A stretch of 64,000 nucleotides of DNA, taken from NCBI GenBank assembly GCA_963682175.1, contig OY821777.1, positions 16,760,001-16,824,000 of the forward strand, read 5' to 3'. Each line of letters begins with the position of its first letter. Positions within the stretch are counted from its first letter, which is position 1. Of this stretch, positions 1-12,900 are shown piece after piece. The stretch comes from Triglochin maritima (taxonomy: Eukaryota > Streptophyta > Magnoliopsida > Alismatales > Juncaginaceae). The notes beneath the pieces are model-generated. The model was not told where the DNA came from, did not search any database, and saw nothing but the letters and a program-made list of their open reading frames with translations. Both the position numbers and the translations under genes were made by a program.

Positions 1-558
1 TTCCCCAAAATTGGACTTGTACAAAGTTGAATTCAAGGTTTTCAGAACCAAACCGGACGTCGAACCGGCAACGTCAAAGGTTCAGAGGTTCGACCGGGGT
101 CGGCCCGAATCGAATCGGTTGAACCAGTGACGTCAGCATGCCGTCATAAATATAGATATATACGATATATATTTATGAATTTCCTGAATAATAGAGTAAA
201 ATATAGGTATAAATAGAAAATAACAAATAGTCAAACTTCAAAGTTAAAATTGAAAAGACAAACAAATACAAATAGTAATTAGCGAAGGACATGAATACAA
301 AAAAAACCTTGATCACAAGACGTCAAAATTCAAAACAAAACCCAACACAAAGCATAGTTAAGTAATGGCTTAGAGAGTTACACATCATCACCACGGCACC
401 ACCATTCCTCAAACATCTCCATTAATTAATTAAACTAATTAAACCAAAAGTCACATCTCCATCAACATAAACATCCATCCGCCCCACCCCACCCATCCAA
501 CACATCCCATCCGTCAACCCCACCCATCCAACAGTCCCATTTTCACACCAAAACCCCC
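1..558. other. Non-coding flank, CCGG-rich repeat
   Basis: No gene is supported here. Positions 30-135 are rich in ACCGG/CGAACC words, the same style of dispersed repeat seen near 1000-1180 and 13900-14040. The rest is AT-rich up to about 400, then a C-rich leader. Any remaining 3' exons of the minus-strand ADA2 gene would have to lie left of position 1, because none is recognisable here. Confidence 0.5.
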
Positions 559-566
559 TATAAATA
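559..566 (+). promoter_or_regulatory. TATA box of the broken gene at 630
   Basis: TATAAATA sits about 70 bp upstream of the expected start of the exon at 630-947, inside a C-rich sequence. That spacing suits a plant core promoter with a short leader. No expression evidence is available. Confidence 0.45.
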
Positions 567-629
567 TCCCAAACCTTCCCCAAACCAAAACCCCTTCCCC
601 CTTCCACTATTCCCACCTCGGTCCCTCAC

Positions 630-947
630 CTGAAACCCACCAGTCCGGCGAGGAAGAAGGCGAGAACAGCCCCCGTTCTCAACGGATTCTTCCTCCTCGC
701 CTTCCTCTACCTCTCTGTCATCTACGTCCTCCTCGACCCGGCCCCATCCCTCTCCTCCCCGTCCACCCATCCCTCCGTCCCCAACCCCCGACCTCGCCGG
801 AACCCTCCCGAATTGCCCGTCCAACTCTCCTCCTTATCCTTCAACTCCATCCCCGTCTCCAGCCCCTTCTCGGATCTCCACAGATCCGCCTTGGAAGCCT
901 TTCAATCAGGCGAAAAAGCCTTCTCCGATCTTCTCGTCGACGCCAGG
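630..947 (+). pseudogene. Broken first exon, type II membrane protein
   Basis: A GC-rich exon reads KPTSPARKKARTAPVLNG, then a hydrophobic membrane anchor (FFLLAFLYLSVIYVLL), then a Pro/Ser-rich stem. This is the layout of a Golgi type II protein such as a glycosyltransferase, but I do not recognise the family. Two lesions are visible. The expected start reads ACCTGAAA, as if the A of ATG were lost (codon CTG at 630). A T4 run at 900-903 carries one base too many: removing one T gives a reading frame ending at a good 5' splice site (CCAG|GT at 948). No second exon follows; the downstream DNA is dispersed repeat. It may be a captured fragment lying antisense to ADA2, or one side of a rearrangement. 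Confidence 0.55.
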
Positions 948-959
948 TTTGCGGTTTAG

Positions 960-1520
960 GGTTAGGGGAGAAAAGGGTGTTTTATTTGGTTTTTGCGGAT
1001 TCGGGTAAACGGATATCCGTTTACCCAAAACCGTGGTTGGATCGGTCGGACCGGTTCAACCTCCGATCTAGCGCGGTTCGATGCAAAAATGGTTTTTTAC
1101 GGGTTATCAGACCGGACAAGCCTCCGGTCCACGGTTGAACCGGTCCGACCGGCTGGTCCGGTCCGGTTTTCGAAATGCTGGTTGATTTATAGAAATATAT
1201 GAAGGATGACTTAGGGCTGTCAACTTTGGTTCGTCTCGATAGCTCGACTCGAACTCGACTCGAACTCGACTCGAAAAACGTTCGACTCTAGTTTAACTTG
1301 AAAATGAAAGATCTTGATGATAAACAAAAAAATCTTCAAACTTGGTTCAGTAAACGAATCGCTCGAACTCGAAAATTCTAAAGTTCGGCTCGATAGCTCT
1401 CTTGAAATTTTTAATGCTCCATTTATATTATTTTTTTTGTATTTAGTAATAACATAAGATAATACTTGTTGCTCGAAAATTCGCTCGACTTGTCTCGTTT
1501 ACACCCCTAGATGACTGTTA
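960..1520. repeat. Dispersed CCGGT and CTCGA repeats
   Basis: Two low-complexity blocks occupy the space between the broken exon and ADA2. Positions 1000-1180 are built of GGTCCGGTCCGG-like words. Positions 1212-1510 run from TTAGGGCTGTCAA through repeated CTCGACTCGAA to GTTTACACCCCTAG, which resembles a common plant short-repeat class starting and ending with such words. No coding sequence is seen. Confidence 0.5.
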
Positions 1521-1767
1521 ACGATGTAAGTAAGAACTTGCTAAGTATCCCTTGAGAACCAAAAGCCTACACGAGAAAAATTACAGAAAACGAATGACTA
1601 TTTTGTAATCACATTCAGAATCTTGTTATTTGAAAAAAGTACCAAAATGAGTCTTGGTATGATACGATGAATTTCCAGTTGCAGCTTTCTTGCATTGTGT
1701 GTATTTAAGTATCAAACTTATCTTCACTAAATTAACCTGAATCGACTAACAATATGGAATAACAGAC

Positions 1768-4700
1768 CTTCAGCTTTGATTCTTTCAGAACCATCCTTGA
1801 CATGGGCCACGTTTAAAACCTTCTTGCTAGCACCTATAGATGAAGCATTTGCATTACAACCAACAAGACCCAGCATGGTTTCTCCAGAGTCGCCATCTAA
1901 GTCAACAAGAAGGAAAAAACTAAAAATGAATATGATTTTTTTTACATTATATTTTTCGAAACAACAGAAACATGAGGAAATATCTCAACAAAATAAAATT
2001 GGAAATTCATAGTAAAAATTGCAATACCAGCAACTAAGCCTGATGGTGATTGTCCAGTAAAAACCTTGCTTCCCTCTTCAATCCTACAGAAAGCATAATT
2101 TGATTGGTACACATACAACACTGTCATAGATTCTGCGAAAAAATAAACTAGACAACAATTTTCACATACTTGATCCTCAAAGGTGAAAATGGAGACTCTT
2201 CTTTTGGCATTACGTCCCCAACCATAGGAAATCCTGCCAGACCAACTACTACTCTTAAATACAAGAGAAAGCTCCATAATACCCAGAGTTGTAGGGGTAC
2301 TATCGCAAATAAAGCATTGCTACAGATACAGAGTATGAATACATGGATACGTTATTTTCCATAGGTAGGATACCATTAGGCAAGCTTCCATTGACATCAA
2401 AAAAAATTATGTAAAGATCATTTTATGTTACCCAAATACAAAATAATAAAATATCAAATATATAAAAGTATAAATCCTCTAATTCACATGAAAGAATAAA
2501 TCATGATTTAATTCACAGCTCAATCCACGATCCTTTAAGAACACATACTCTATACATTAAACTATAGTACGTTTCGTAGAAGAATCTTTGAGTCATCAAG
2601 AAGCACCTATCCAAGGAGTGCCCATAACCATTCAACTTAAAAACATAATGGTTTTGATTAGACAAAACCGAAACAAATGTCTGCTTTCATTACTGTGAAG
2701 AGGAAATGAATGTTTTCATCCCTAAATCTTCTTGTTACTTTAAAGGCAGGAATGCCAGGTCCCTTGGTCACAATGTTTTAAAGTTGTATATGCGACCCTG
2801 TGCGGCTGGGTGCCCCAGAGCATATGTGACCACATAACTGTAAATTTAATTTTTTCGGAAAATATCCAAAAAAAACGAAAAAATCAGTAAAAATCTGGAA
2901 AGAGTTGTACCCCACACCCCACGCCTTGTTGGGTGCGACTGTGCGGGGGTCGCATTCCAAACCACATTGTGCGGCCACATACCGAGTATGTGGCCTCACA
3001 TTAAAACAATGTCTGGTCAAGTCATTCTATATTCTATTCTATCTATAGTAGGTGCAAGATTGGACACAAATACTAATGGGAGGGACCTTTCTTACTGGGG
3101 TTGGTTAAAATCCTGAAGGGATTTCCAGGAACCTTGCTTCCGATATCAATTAGAATGCTCCAAATGAAAAGTAAACATCCGAAAGTATCAAATGAACATC
3201 ATTATTTGATATGGATATGGAACAAAAGGTTAGTGGTCTAGAAGATCTGTGATTCATATGTTGTTAATGTTCAAGTTATTACAAATATACATATGTAGAT
3301 CATGCAACTACATGTCATAATCGTGTAGCAGTTCTACAACAAATGCAGATGCCATCGCATGGGGAACTTATTTGATTAATAAAAATAATTTTGGGTAGAA
3401 TCATATCGGTATGCATCTACTAGCCCAGGTGTTTATATGTTACTTAAGCTGGTGTAACCACGTGAAGGAGAGAAACCTTTGTCTTTAAAAAAACACAGAT
3501 ATAAGAAAAATAGACATGAGAATTTTGAGAAAACTCGCTACAAACTATATAGCACAAAAATATATTTCACAAAGTACAAAATACAACTCAAGATCAAAGG
3601 TGCTTATATGATCAAACTGGCAAAGCCTTCAGAAAATTAAAGTTAAAAAAATGGTTGCCAACAATTACATGCATTTGACCAATGGTGGCACCAAGAGTTA
3701 TGTCATCACATAACTCGACCATACAATCATGTAGTCACATATGCAACCACATCATTTGACAACTTTATGGGTGGGTGTACGAGGATCGCATGTGCAACTC
3801 CAACTACCAAAGATGCATTTGAGGGCAACTTACATAAACATTGGATGCTACCTTATAGAACATCATTGATATGATGATACAACCTTTAATAAAAGGAGAA
3901 AAGGAAATCAGTGTGCAATCAGGAAAATGATAGTGACATTCAAAACAATATTTTTTTGTCGATTACCTTCAAAATGATAAATAGCTTTGTGGATCAAAAA
4001 CACACCACATGAATATAAAATACAATTGTAAGTACATCATACTACTCCTTTCTATTTTCATGAATGTACCTTTCTTACCATCACCTTGGCCTTTAGCCAT
4101 AGCAAGAAGCTCTTTTCTATTTTTCCCAACCACATGAGACATGTCCTATAAGCATAGAGACAACACAAGTAAAACTCAAATGATACTAAGAAAGGTTACA
4201 CTAGGATGGCACTAGCACACCACGACAAGCTGAAATAACAATTTTACCGGAAGAGGAAAGCAATGAGAATTCATATAGGTGTTTGTATAATGCTCAATGC
4301 ATTGGTCCCTGGACTTCGTACCGACATGCTCCGCTACTTCTGCCCAATTTCCTAGGCCATACATCTCGATGGCCTATAACAGTATAACAACGAACTAAGA
4401 AATCTTGCCATATCTTGATGACCGCTAATACCACAATTAGTTGCAACATTGTTCTTTGTTAATCACGATAGATAATCTTAAAATCATAATAATTACAGCA
4501 ACAGATAGAGCAACACTCAGTATGAAAAGGTAATACCTCAAGGAGTAGTATTTCTTCATCTGCAAACCAATCTGGGCACATCAAAGGAAAAGACAGATTG
4601 TCCTGTTTGTGGGAAAGATGTCAACAACAAAAATTACTACAATGTATGATCTACTCTTTCTTAAGTTGACAGTTTACATTCTAATCAAAGACAAAATACA

Positions 4701-7035
4701 TGTACAAAGTGAACAGAATATCAGTAGACATTTAATCCAAATATTGCCAACTGAAGTACCATGTGAAAGAGAAAAAGTAAGCTAGTTCAACTTCAAAGTA
4801 GTATCTATAATCATCTTCATCCACAATCCGGGCTCTAAATATATTTAATTATACTTGCCAAATTGTAATAGAAATAAAAACCACATGTCAATCACATCAA
4901 CATTACTTTCCCAAAGGGAGCTGAAGCAACGGATTGATGTGTCAGAAAGGTTGAACCCATTAGTTACATTATCCAAAGAACTTCATGAAAATGAAACCAA
5001 TGCTAAAACAAAATATATGCAAAAGTATAGATGATTGTAATGAAGAGAACTACAACAACAAAAGCAATTGAGCTAATAGGTGTCTTGGCGGGTGGAAAAC
5101 TTCCATAACCAACTGAAACAAAATTAGAACAGATGACAAGATCCATAAAATATTTGGAAGAATAAGAATATGTAAATATTTGAGGTAATTTTTATTTATT
5201 TTTTCCAGCTGATAACCGATGCAGTTTGACATAATACAGAAGATTCAAGATCAGAGATATGATGAAGATCGAATTCAATATCTCGACTAACCATGACCCT
5301 GTAAGGGTGATTGCTTTTATGAGGAGTTAGCTCAGCCCCCACGGAAAAACATTCCACACAAAGGTCAAAGTCAGGGCATTTTGTACACTTGATACGGATC
5401 TTTCCAGTGATATCCTTATTGCAGTAGTTGCAGTGATACAAGGCTTTTTTCCCATCAGATGTTCCTGCACCTGGTTCACAGGTCCTGACGTCAGAAAGTA
5501 AAATACAAAAAGCAGAATAAAGTGAATTTTGAAATTCAGTGGTAATCAAGAAGACATTTTATTGGACTTGTCCTTCTATGGGGAGCAAATGAAAACCAAG
5601 ATTTCAGTTGTTAGGTTGGTGTTAGATATGGAGACTAGCCTACCCCCAATTAGTTGGGATTAAAGGCTTTGTTGTTGCGTCAGATTTGGGGAATAAGCTA
5701 ATTGGTATTTTATGTTAGAACTTCCTTTTGACTTTAAAACCTAGATTCATTGTTGAATTGTTAAGAAAGATAATTAATTTCTGGATCTACATAAAATTTA
5801 CACCCCTACAGAGTAAAACCTAACTATCTTCTGTATTTCTCAATAATTTGTAGGGAGATATACTTTTGCAACATCTAGCAAGATGTAGTTTTATGATCAT
5901 TATCTTGCAGTATCTTCTAGTTGTGAAATTGTATCTGATTTATCAACTGCTCAATCCTGGTAATTTGTGAATTTTAAAACATAGCTACAGCTAGATTTTT
6001 GCTTCCATGTCTTTAATCAAGTTATGGAAATGGAGCATTACAAACTTGGTTGAATAAAACTATTACCCTAAATCTGTTTGAAGTGTATCTAGCACAGGAT
6101 AAAGCTTGTAGAGAGAATGTACCCAACAAAAAAGTACAGAAAGTAAGAACTTGATTCAGCTTTGGGACAGAATCTAATTATTTATTCGACTTTTCAGAGT
6201 AATAAAATACGAATTATGAACCTACATACAACAATCATTCATTCACCACAAATAAAAACTGAAATACACAGAAGCAGAAACAAACTTGCAGGCACATTCT
6301 CTAAATGTTCTCCACCAGAACAAGCTCTCCTTCTTTTACTCCTGCAAATGATCAAAGTCCATCCATAATTTAGTAATAATCCCGCACATACTTATATTGA
6401 AACAGAAGACCAACTGCTGCAGGTAAAATCAGGAGAAAAGGATATTCCTTCAAAGTCAACCCACGGACATTTTGTATCCATAACAATTTTATGTAGCTGA
6501 TTACATTTATTGTCGTTTGACTTGTAATAATGGTACTGCCCGTATGCTACAAATCTCAGGGCCAATCTGAAAACATGTTCGCTCGGGATGTAAGATTCCC
6601 TAAAATATGGTCATACGGAGAATCTATTTACTAACATTCCTAAGCCATAATTTGACAACTACGAACTTAATTCCTAACTGAATGGGAAAATGAAACTAAA
6701 ACAAAAGATTCAAGAATCCTAAAACTGAAATCCGATTCTCGTAACATTGCTTCGGACCGAATGCTATCAGATTTTACGCATAAAAACACTCAAAACGCCA
6801 TCACTGCATTGCTATTACCACGAAGACTTCCCCCGCAAAGTTTCACAAAGGAGGTGTCGCAACCGTAAATTCGACCTTCTAAGCCAGAAATCTCACAACG
6901 AGAAATCCGAACTGCCGATTTGGCTTGAAACAGGACCCTAGGAAAACGAAATTGAGTGGGGAAATGGGAGGAAAGAGGGAACCTTTGTGCGGGATCGTCG
7001 TCGGCGGAACTGGACACGACGCGAGACCGCCCCAT
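1768..7035 (-). CDS. ADA2: Transcriptional adaptor ADA2, N-terminal half
   Basis: ADA2 is a subunit of SAGA-type GCN5 histone acetyltransferase complexes in the nucleus. Nine exons join in phase: 6983-7035, 6286-6341, 5292-5470, 4537-4602, 4248-4373, 4070-4145, 2170-2233, 2028-2083, 1768-1896 (805 nt, 268 codons plus one base). The start is ATG at 7035 (MGRSR), the usual plant ADA2 N-terminus. Residues about 47-92 form a ZZ zinc finger with the CxxC pairs and H/C ligands (C50, C53, C65, C68, C74, C77, H87, H91). Residues about 97-160 form the SANT domain (DNLSFPLMCPDW, then GLGNWAEVAEHVGTKS). The ADA2 middle segment (SPFSPLRIKIEEG) follows. The last visible exon ends in phase 1 at a good donor. 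The ADA boxes and SWIRM domain expected in a protein of about 550 aa are not found, so the gene is either cut by the window edge after a long intron or truncated. I could not distinguish ADA2a from ADA2b. Confidence 0.9.
2768..3012. mobile_element. Fold-back MITE in ADA2 intron 6
   Basis: The ends are imperfect inverted copies: AATGTTTTAAAGTTG on the left, and the reverse complement of TTAAAACAATGTC on the right. The interior has further inverted words (GCGACC, GGCCACATA). Related CACATA/GCGAC-rich sequence occurs again at about 3690-3830 in the same intron. The size of roughly 245 bp and lack of coding suit a MITE. No superfamily is assigned. Confidence 0.45.
5641..5686 (+). mobile_element. 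RTE LINE 3' tail in ADA2 intron 2
   Basis: The words CCTACCCCCAATTAGTTGGGATTAA and the closing TTTGTTGTTG are the 3' tail of the same LINE family seen at 31575 and 45795 on the opposite strand. Only the last tens of bases are recognisable, as expected of a severely 5'-truncated insertion or its decayed remnant. Confidence 0.55.
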
Positions 7036-8957
7036 GAGCTCCGGCGAGGTCCGGTAGGAGGTCCGTCAGAACCCTAGCGAGGTTGGGGTTAGGGTTAGGT
7101 CGTTTACTGACGGGCGGAGAGAGAGAGAGTGCGAGATTTCGCAGCGAAATTTTGGTACGAAATCAGTTTTTAAGTTTAATTATCGATGATCAGATGAGCC
7201 GACAAGATAACCCCAAATTTTCAAGTGCGAAAAGAGTATAATCCCAGTTTTGTTTTTGTTTTTTGATTAATTAGAGTTTACCGTCCTTAATTATGCACTG
7301 CTTTGACTTTAAAAAATTGATAATTATCTCCTAATTTTAATTTTATAACATTTTGATTTCTGAATTTTAAAAATTTATCATTTAAACACGTATTCGTAGT
7401 TTTTTTTACATTTTTTTACGTTGTATTCCTAATACTAAAGGTGTAAATGGGTCGGGTACGGATAGAATATGTCTCTACTCATACCTGTACCTTGCTAAAT
7501 TAGCGACACGGGTACGGGTATATACTCAGTCAAAAAAAATTGTGTCCGTACGGGAACGGGTATAATATATAATACAAAAATATATAATTTATAAAAATAT
7601 ATAGTATATCTTAACAGGTATATGGGTAAACGGATATGGATAATGTGTATACCCGTACTCGACCCGTTTATTACTCATCACGTTTACATTCCTACCTAAT
7701 ACACTCATAAACCTAATTTTACATGAAAGTTCGGATTGAATCGATTGTCATATATAATTGGAAATATGGTAAAAAATAATATTTGATTAATATTTTTGCA
7801 AATAGTTAGACTATACATAAGTCATTCATTGAAAACATGATTGATTATTCCAAAAAAGATTTTTAGGAAAATGTATTTGTTTTTTCTTATATGTAAAATG
7901 GGTGGAAGTTGTGATAACATGACTATTAAGCATCAAGGTGGCGTTTGGATTAGCTTCTTGGAGTTGATTCTAAAGAATTCTTCGGAAAAAAATCAAATTC
8001 TGTAATCCAAATACTTTCAACAGAAATTGATTCTCCGGAACCGATTCTACTCCCTTGATTCGGACTCTCACATCTCTTCTCTTCCATAGTCCATTTTTTG
8101 CCGCTTCTCCATATTCTTCGTAGATTCTTGAGTAGTATTATTTACTAAACAAAAACTACAAGGTTGCCACTACCATAAAACAAAAGTTAATTAAAAATTA
8201 TTTTTTAAATGTCATTTTGTATGTTTCAAGTACATTATTTAAATTTGGTAAAAACAACAATATTACTACTTAATATATTAACCATAACAAGTACCGAAAA
8301 CCAATGGTAAGTTTCAAAGTGTAACATACACGTGCAAATTTTAACCTACACATTCTATTGCAAATAACAATGGTTATCTACTTTATTGGATTATTGCACC
8401 CATTAAGTGGATGGGATTATTTCAGTATATTAGATTGTTTAGTATAAAAAAACAGTTGATTTTTCCTAGTTTGACCCGTCAAGATAATTTTTTTGGATAA
8501 AACAATAGATGGCTATGGTCTAATTTGAGTTTTTTTTCATGCTAAAAGTAGCATAAAAAAGCAATGGAAGGATGAGATCATTTTAGGAAACCAAAACGTA
8601 ATGTGAACCATACTACTTATTTGTACGTCCACTAGAATATAAAAAAACGTAAATAATAAAGATTGAAAAGATAAAAAAACAAAAAAGAATAAGTTAAAAA
8701 AAATCTAGCAATAAATGTTCCAAAAGACATACTCTGTTGCTTCAAAACACAACTCCAACCTAAAGAATAATGATTGCATGTTGAAGGTTTAGTCGGGTTG
8801 AAGAAGAAGATTTGTCGAACTATGAAGAACTTTGATACTGGAATTGTTGAAATATCTAACTTCCTCTTCCTATGTTGACTAATGTTGACTTAGTCTAGTA
8901 GACATTCTCATTGTCTAATTGCTGTGGTAAACATTATAGGGGCATATTGTAAGCCCA
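7036..8957. other. ADA2 upstream region, repeats, no gene
   Basis: Positions 7036-7150 are the likely 5' UTR and promoter side of ADA2, with GTTAGGGTTAGG and a GAGAGAGAG run. Positions 7440-7690 form an imperfect inverted repeat running from GGTGTAAATGGGTCGGGTAC to its counterpart GTACTCGACCCGTTTATTAC near 7657. Around 7940-8075 lies a possible transposon fragment beginning GGCGTTTGGATTAG. The rest is AT-rich with no supported coding. Confidence 0.45.
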
Positions 8958-9180
8958 TTGGACCTTGTAATAGCTGGGTGTGTGAGTCGTAATAATCGGG
9001 CCATCCGTTTATCTGACCCGATAAGAACGAGATATGAGGTTAAGGGTTTTTCCCTCCACTCCTCGGTTCAGTTGATTGTTGAGAGGAGATGGAGTTTCCC
9101 CTTAAATCTCTGGCTTCTTCGATCTCTCTCTCTCTCTTTCGCTTCCGCCGATCAAACTCGATCAATTAGGGTTTGATTCT
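8958..9180 (+). other. 5' UTR-like segment, possible short ORF
   Basis: This GC-richer island has a GATCTCTCTCTCTCTC tract and ends in AATTAGGGTTTGATTCTTCAG, resembling a plant 5' leader. An ATG at 9089 opens only 26 codons (MEFPLKSLASSIS...). No downstream exon was recognised in 9180-9990. It may be a detached gene leader or part of an unrecognised repeat. Confidence 0.25.
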
Positions 9181-9989
9181 TCAGTTTTCACAGGAATTTA
9201 ATATTGAAAATTATGCTCTTTCATGTTTGAATAATATTGAAATAGTCTGAATAATATTTCCTTTTTTTCGTCAGATGAACTCATCAAGATATTTAATTTA
9301 ATATTCACGAGCATGAAATATTACATCAAATCTTTAAAAACATTACTATTAATACCTTTCAATTATTTGTATAAATATAAATTATTATGTGGCCTCTTAA
9401 GTTTGAGTGAGCATTTTTAAATTTTATAATATAAATAGTTTACTTTGAATTTTTTAAATTAATTTTCCATTTTTGTTGGATAAATCGTATTTTTAGGATT
9501 TAATATTTGGGGGTTCCAAAGATATGGGGTGGGCGTTTGGGTGTTTCAGTTAACGATAAAAACAATTTAGTTGTAAGGTTTCTAGTGGAAAGTTTGTAAT
9601 TGAAGAGTTTTTTATTAAGAGTTTTTCGGTATAACAACCGTCTTTTTTGTGAACAAAAAAAAAAGCATTATCGAAAATTTACCTTCACAGATGTATGTGT
9701 TCTTTAAAGTTTATCTGTAATAGTTTGAATGAGTTTGATTCAAATTCACTCCTTGTATTACACTATTCCTGAAGCTTAAGCACACAGTTGGAATTGGCAC
9801 CACATTAACCCAGGCATTGAGATATTCAGATGGGATATCTACTTGGATGCAGCCATACTTGGACATTTTTATTAACAGAATAATAACATTATTGATAATA
9901 ATTAACAGCAGATACACACAAGTCAGGAATTACAAGTCGCAACTTCAACAACCAGAATGTGCTTCTGAACTTCTAAGCCGAACCAAAAA
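9181..9989. other. AT-rich intergenic, no gene seen
   Basis: No coding sequence, RNA gene or clear repeat is supported. The right part is the probable 3' UTR and downstream region of the coiled-coil gene, whose stop is at 9990. Confidence 0.5.
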
Positions 9990-12900
9990 TCAACAAGGAA
10001 TCTTGGATTTGGTTTTGGAAAAGCATGGCGTCAAGCAAGGGTTCAGGTCTCCCAAGAAAATATCTTCCAGACTTTCCGAGTCTGTAGGTTGTGTGGAATC
10101 AAAGTCCTGTGTTGAAAACATATTCGTATGAGAGAAAGAACAGTTAATACAGTCAAACTTCGTACCAAATCCGACTAAGATAATGATAGAGAGATAAATA
10201 TACTGGTAGAAATCATATGATGAAGTATGAAACAAAATGCTCAAATAGTAGGCATACAAATCTAAATGTCGGCGTAAGTTCAACAATGCATACCAATGAA
10301 TCGAGTACCCCTCGATTATAGATGGGTGTTCTTGGAGAACTGAAAGGTCCATCGGAACAAGATCTACCACCAGATTTATCCGCCTTCACCTACCAAAACA
10401 TTATCAAGCAAATCCTAATTAGAAAATCTACACTTTTTTACCACAAAATGATTAGAACGGATTTGCAAGTAGAGAAACAAAAACAATCCGAAATCTTTTA
10501 TATGTGGAGATGGATGGGATAGCTAATAGCCACAAGCATAATGCAAAAAATAAAAATAAACAAGATTAAAATAATGTGACAGGTTGAACATTTGTACTAG
10601 TGAGAGTCAGACACAATATGGGCCAAGGGTGTTGACTCTTAAGAATAATCCCACATCAGACATTTTAGGACTACTCCTCCATGGGCCATCCGGAGAATAA
10701 AAAACACAAATTATAATTCAAAAAATATCCAGAACGTTGAGTGAAAAAAGATTTTAATCAGTTGGATAATTCCCATGTATGCTTCTAGCACGCACCAATT
10801 TTGTCTGAAGGTATCTAGCATGCACCTATGATTTGGAAGATGCGTCACTTGTATAGCAGGCTAACCAATTACGTTCCTTAAATAATCATGACTTAGATAA
10901 TAGGTTGCAGAGTAACATGCTAAACTATATATATCTTGCATATAAATACTGTGAAGTTTGTCTTAAAAAATAAGACAATTTAGACTCATAAAATTGCTTG
11001 ATATTCCTAATAAGACATAATGGAATATCAGATCTCATATTCCAAGTTTAAAGGTGCTACACTTTTCAGAAGGTGGTGATTTACAAATAGTGATCAAAAG
11101 ACAAAATTATAGGATTTAGTACTGCAATGCAAATTATATAAACTCCAAAAGAATATTAAACCTCACTGAATCATGAAATCAATATATAAGACAGAAAAGA
11201 AGCTCATTTAGTGACATACATTTCTACCTATCACAATAAATGATCAAAACCTACAATTGGCACTGAATACAACAAAAGATATACCTCGGCAAGATCTTCT
11301 GCAAGACACATGAGCTGTCCTGTTAGTGAAGAAACCTGCTTCTGTAAATCGGGGATGACCTCCTTTGCCTGTTTCAACTCTGACCCTTGCTTCTCCAACA
11401 ACAACTGCACCTTATTAGTCATTACATCTGGGAACAGAACGGCATCCTTTAAGGCCTTAATCTCTTCCCTTTGTTTCAAAGCCAAATCCTTCAGCTTCTC
11501 CACCTATACAATCCACAACATTCCTCGCTCTATCAACAGAAATATTAGACGAGCACTGAATTCAAAATGAATTATGTAGTATCAGCTCCAAATAGCTCTA
11601 ACAAAAAGGACATCCACAGGTTTATTCAGGTAGTTGTGTATTTGTTTGATAGCCAATCACATGAAAGTAAGTTTTCTGGTTGCTTCTTATATCAAATAAG
11701 GTCAGAAAACAGAATTTAAGAGAAGTCCTTATCACCCAATACAACACAAACTGACAAAAGGCATTGTTGACTTGTTATTCCAAATGTATACTCAACTAAT
11801 GAAAGAAATAAAAGCTTAAATTCAAATTGCAGGACTGTATTACACGTGAGATATTAATTTGAAAGTAATGCTTATATATTAGGATAATTACAATATTTGA
11901 TGCTTTTTTCAAGACCAACACTCATGATCCTATATTCCTAGCATCCACACAAAATGTTCAAATCTTAACTCTGCAGAGAACTCTAGCTTTGTACCATCAT
12001 TTGGTAGTTTTTATAGTAGTCTATCCAATATGTACATTTATATTGCACACCTTGCTTACAATGAAACTACAAAGGTGTTAAGGTTCTTTCCTGTGATATA
12101 CATATCCCAACTCCCTTATATCAATAAATCCAAGTGATTTCAGCAGAACTATGAAATTATATTTCACTAACAAAAATATTGGGCAACAAAATCCATTTTG
12201 GTGCCCGTCTTGCTTTAATAGTGTACCAGAGCATGATTGATGGACCACCAAAGGTCACTCAACCAATTATCCACGTCTAGGGACAGAAAACAATCTTAAT
12301 AACAAGTGCACCATCTTACACTTTATCATGATATGCGTACATTTAGTCCCTTATTTGACATCTATGGTGTCAACTGTTATTAATATCTTGGTCTAGAATT
12401 AATAAAAGTCACACTTTGCTCCCTAAACACAAATTTCGTAACAATTTTATCACGTCACACTTTGCTTTGCTTAGATTTTTCTACAAACAACATGGTAAAC
12501 CTGACCCAAACAAATTTCCGAGACAAACAAAGCGGCATTTCTTTGTTCTTTCTTCTGCTAGACCACCACCTCCACTGCTTGGATTTCAAAAAAGAAAAAG
12601 ATTGACCTCCGAAAGGTCACTCCACCAATTATCCACGTTTATTTACTAAAAATAATCTCAATAGCAAGTGCCACACTTCGCTTAGCTTTCACCCCTCATC
12701 TATCATCTACGGTGTCATTACATTTCACCCTGAACTAACAAAAACTCACACTCCGCTACCTAAACACAACATTTCTAACAATTCGACTCTGTCACGCTTT
12801 ACTTGGATTCAAAATGACAAACATGGTAAAAATGATCCACCCAAACAGCGAAGCCACACCTCTGAATTCTTCTTAAATACTATAATTCCAAAATAAAACA

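Noticed and set aside
953..968. GTTTAGGGTTAGGGG as an interstitial telomere tract
   Set aside because: Only about two units are present here, and similarly at 7083-7097 and 14942; too short to separate from chance.
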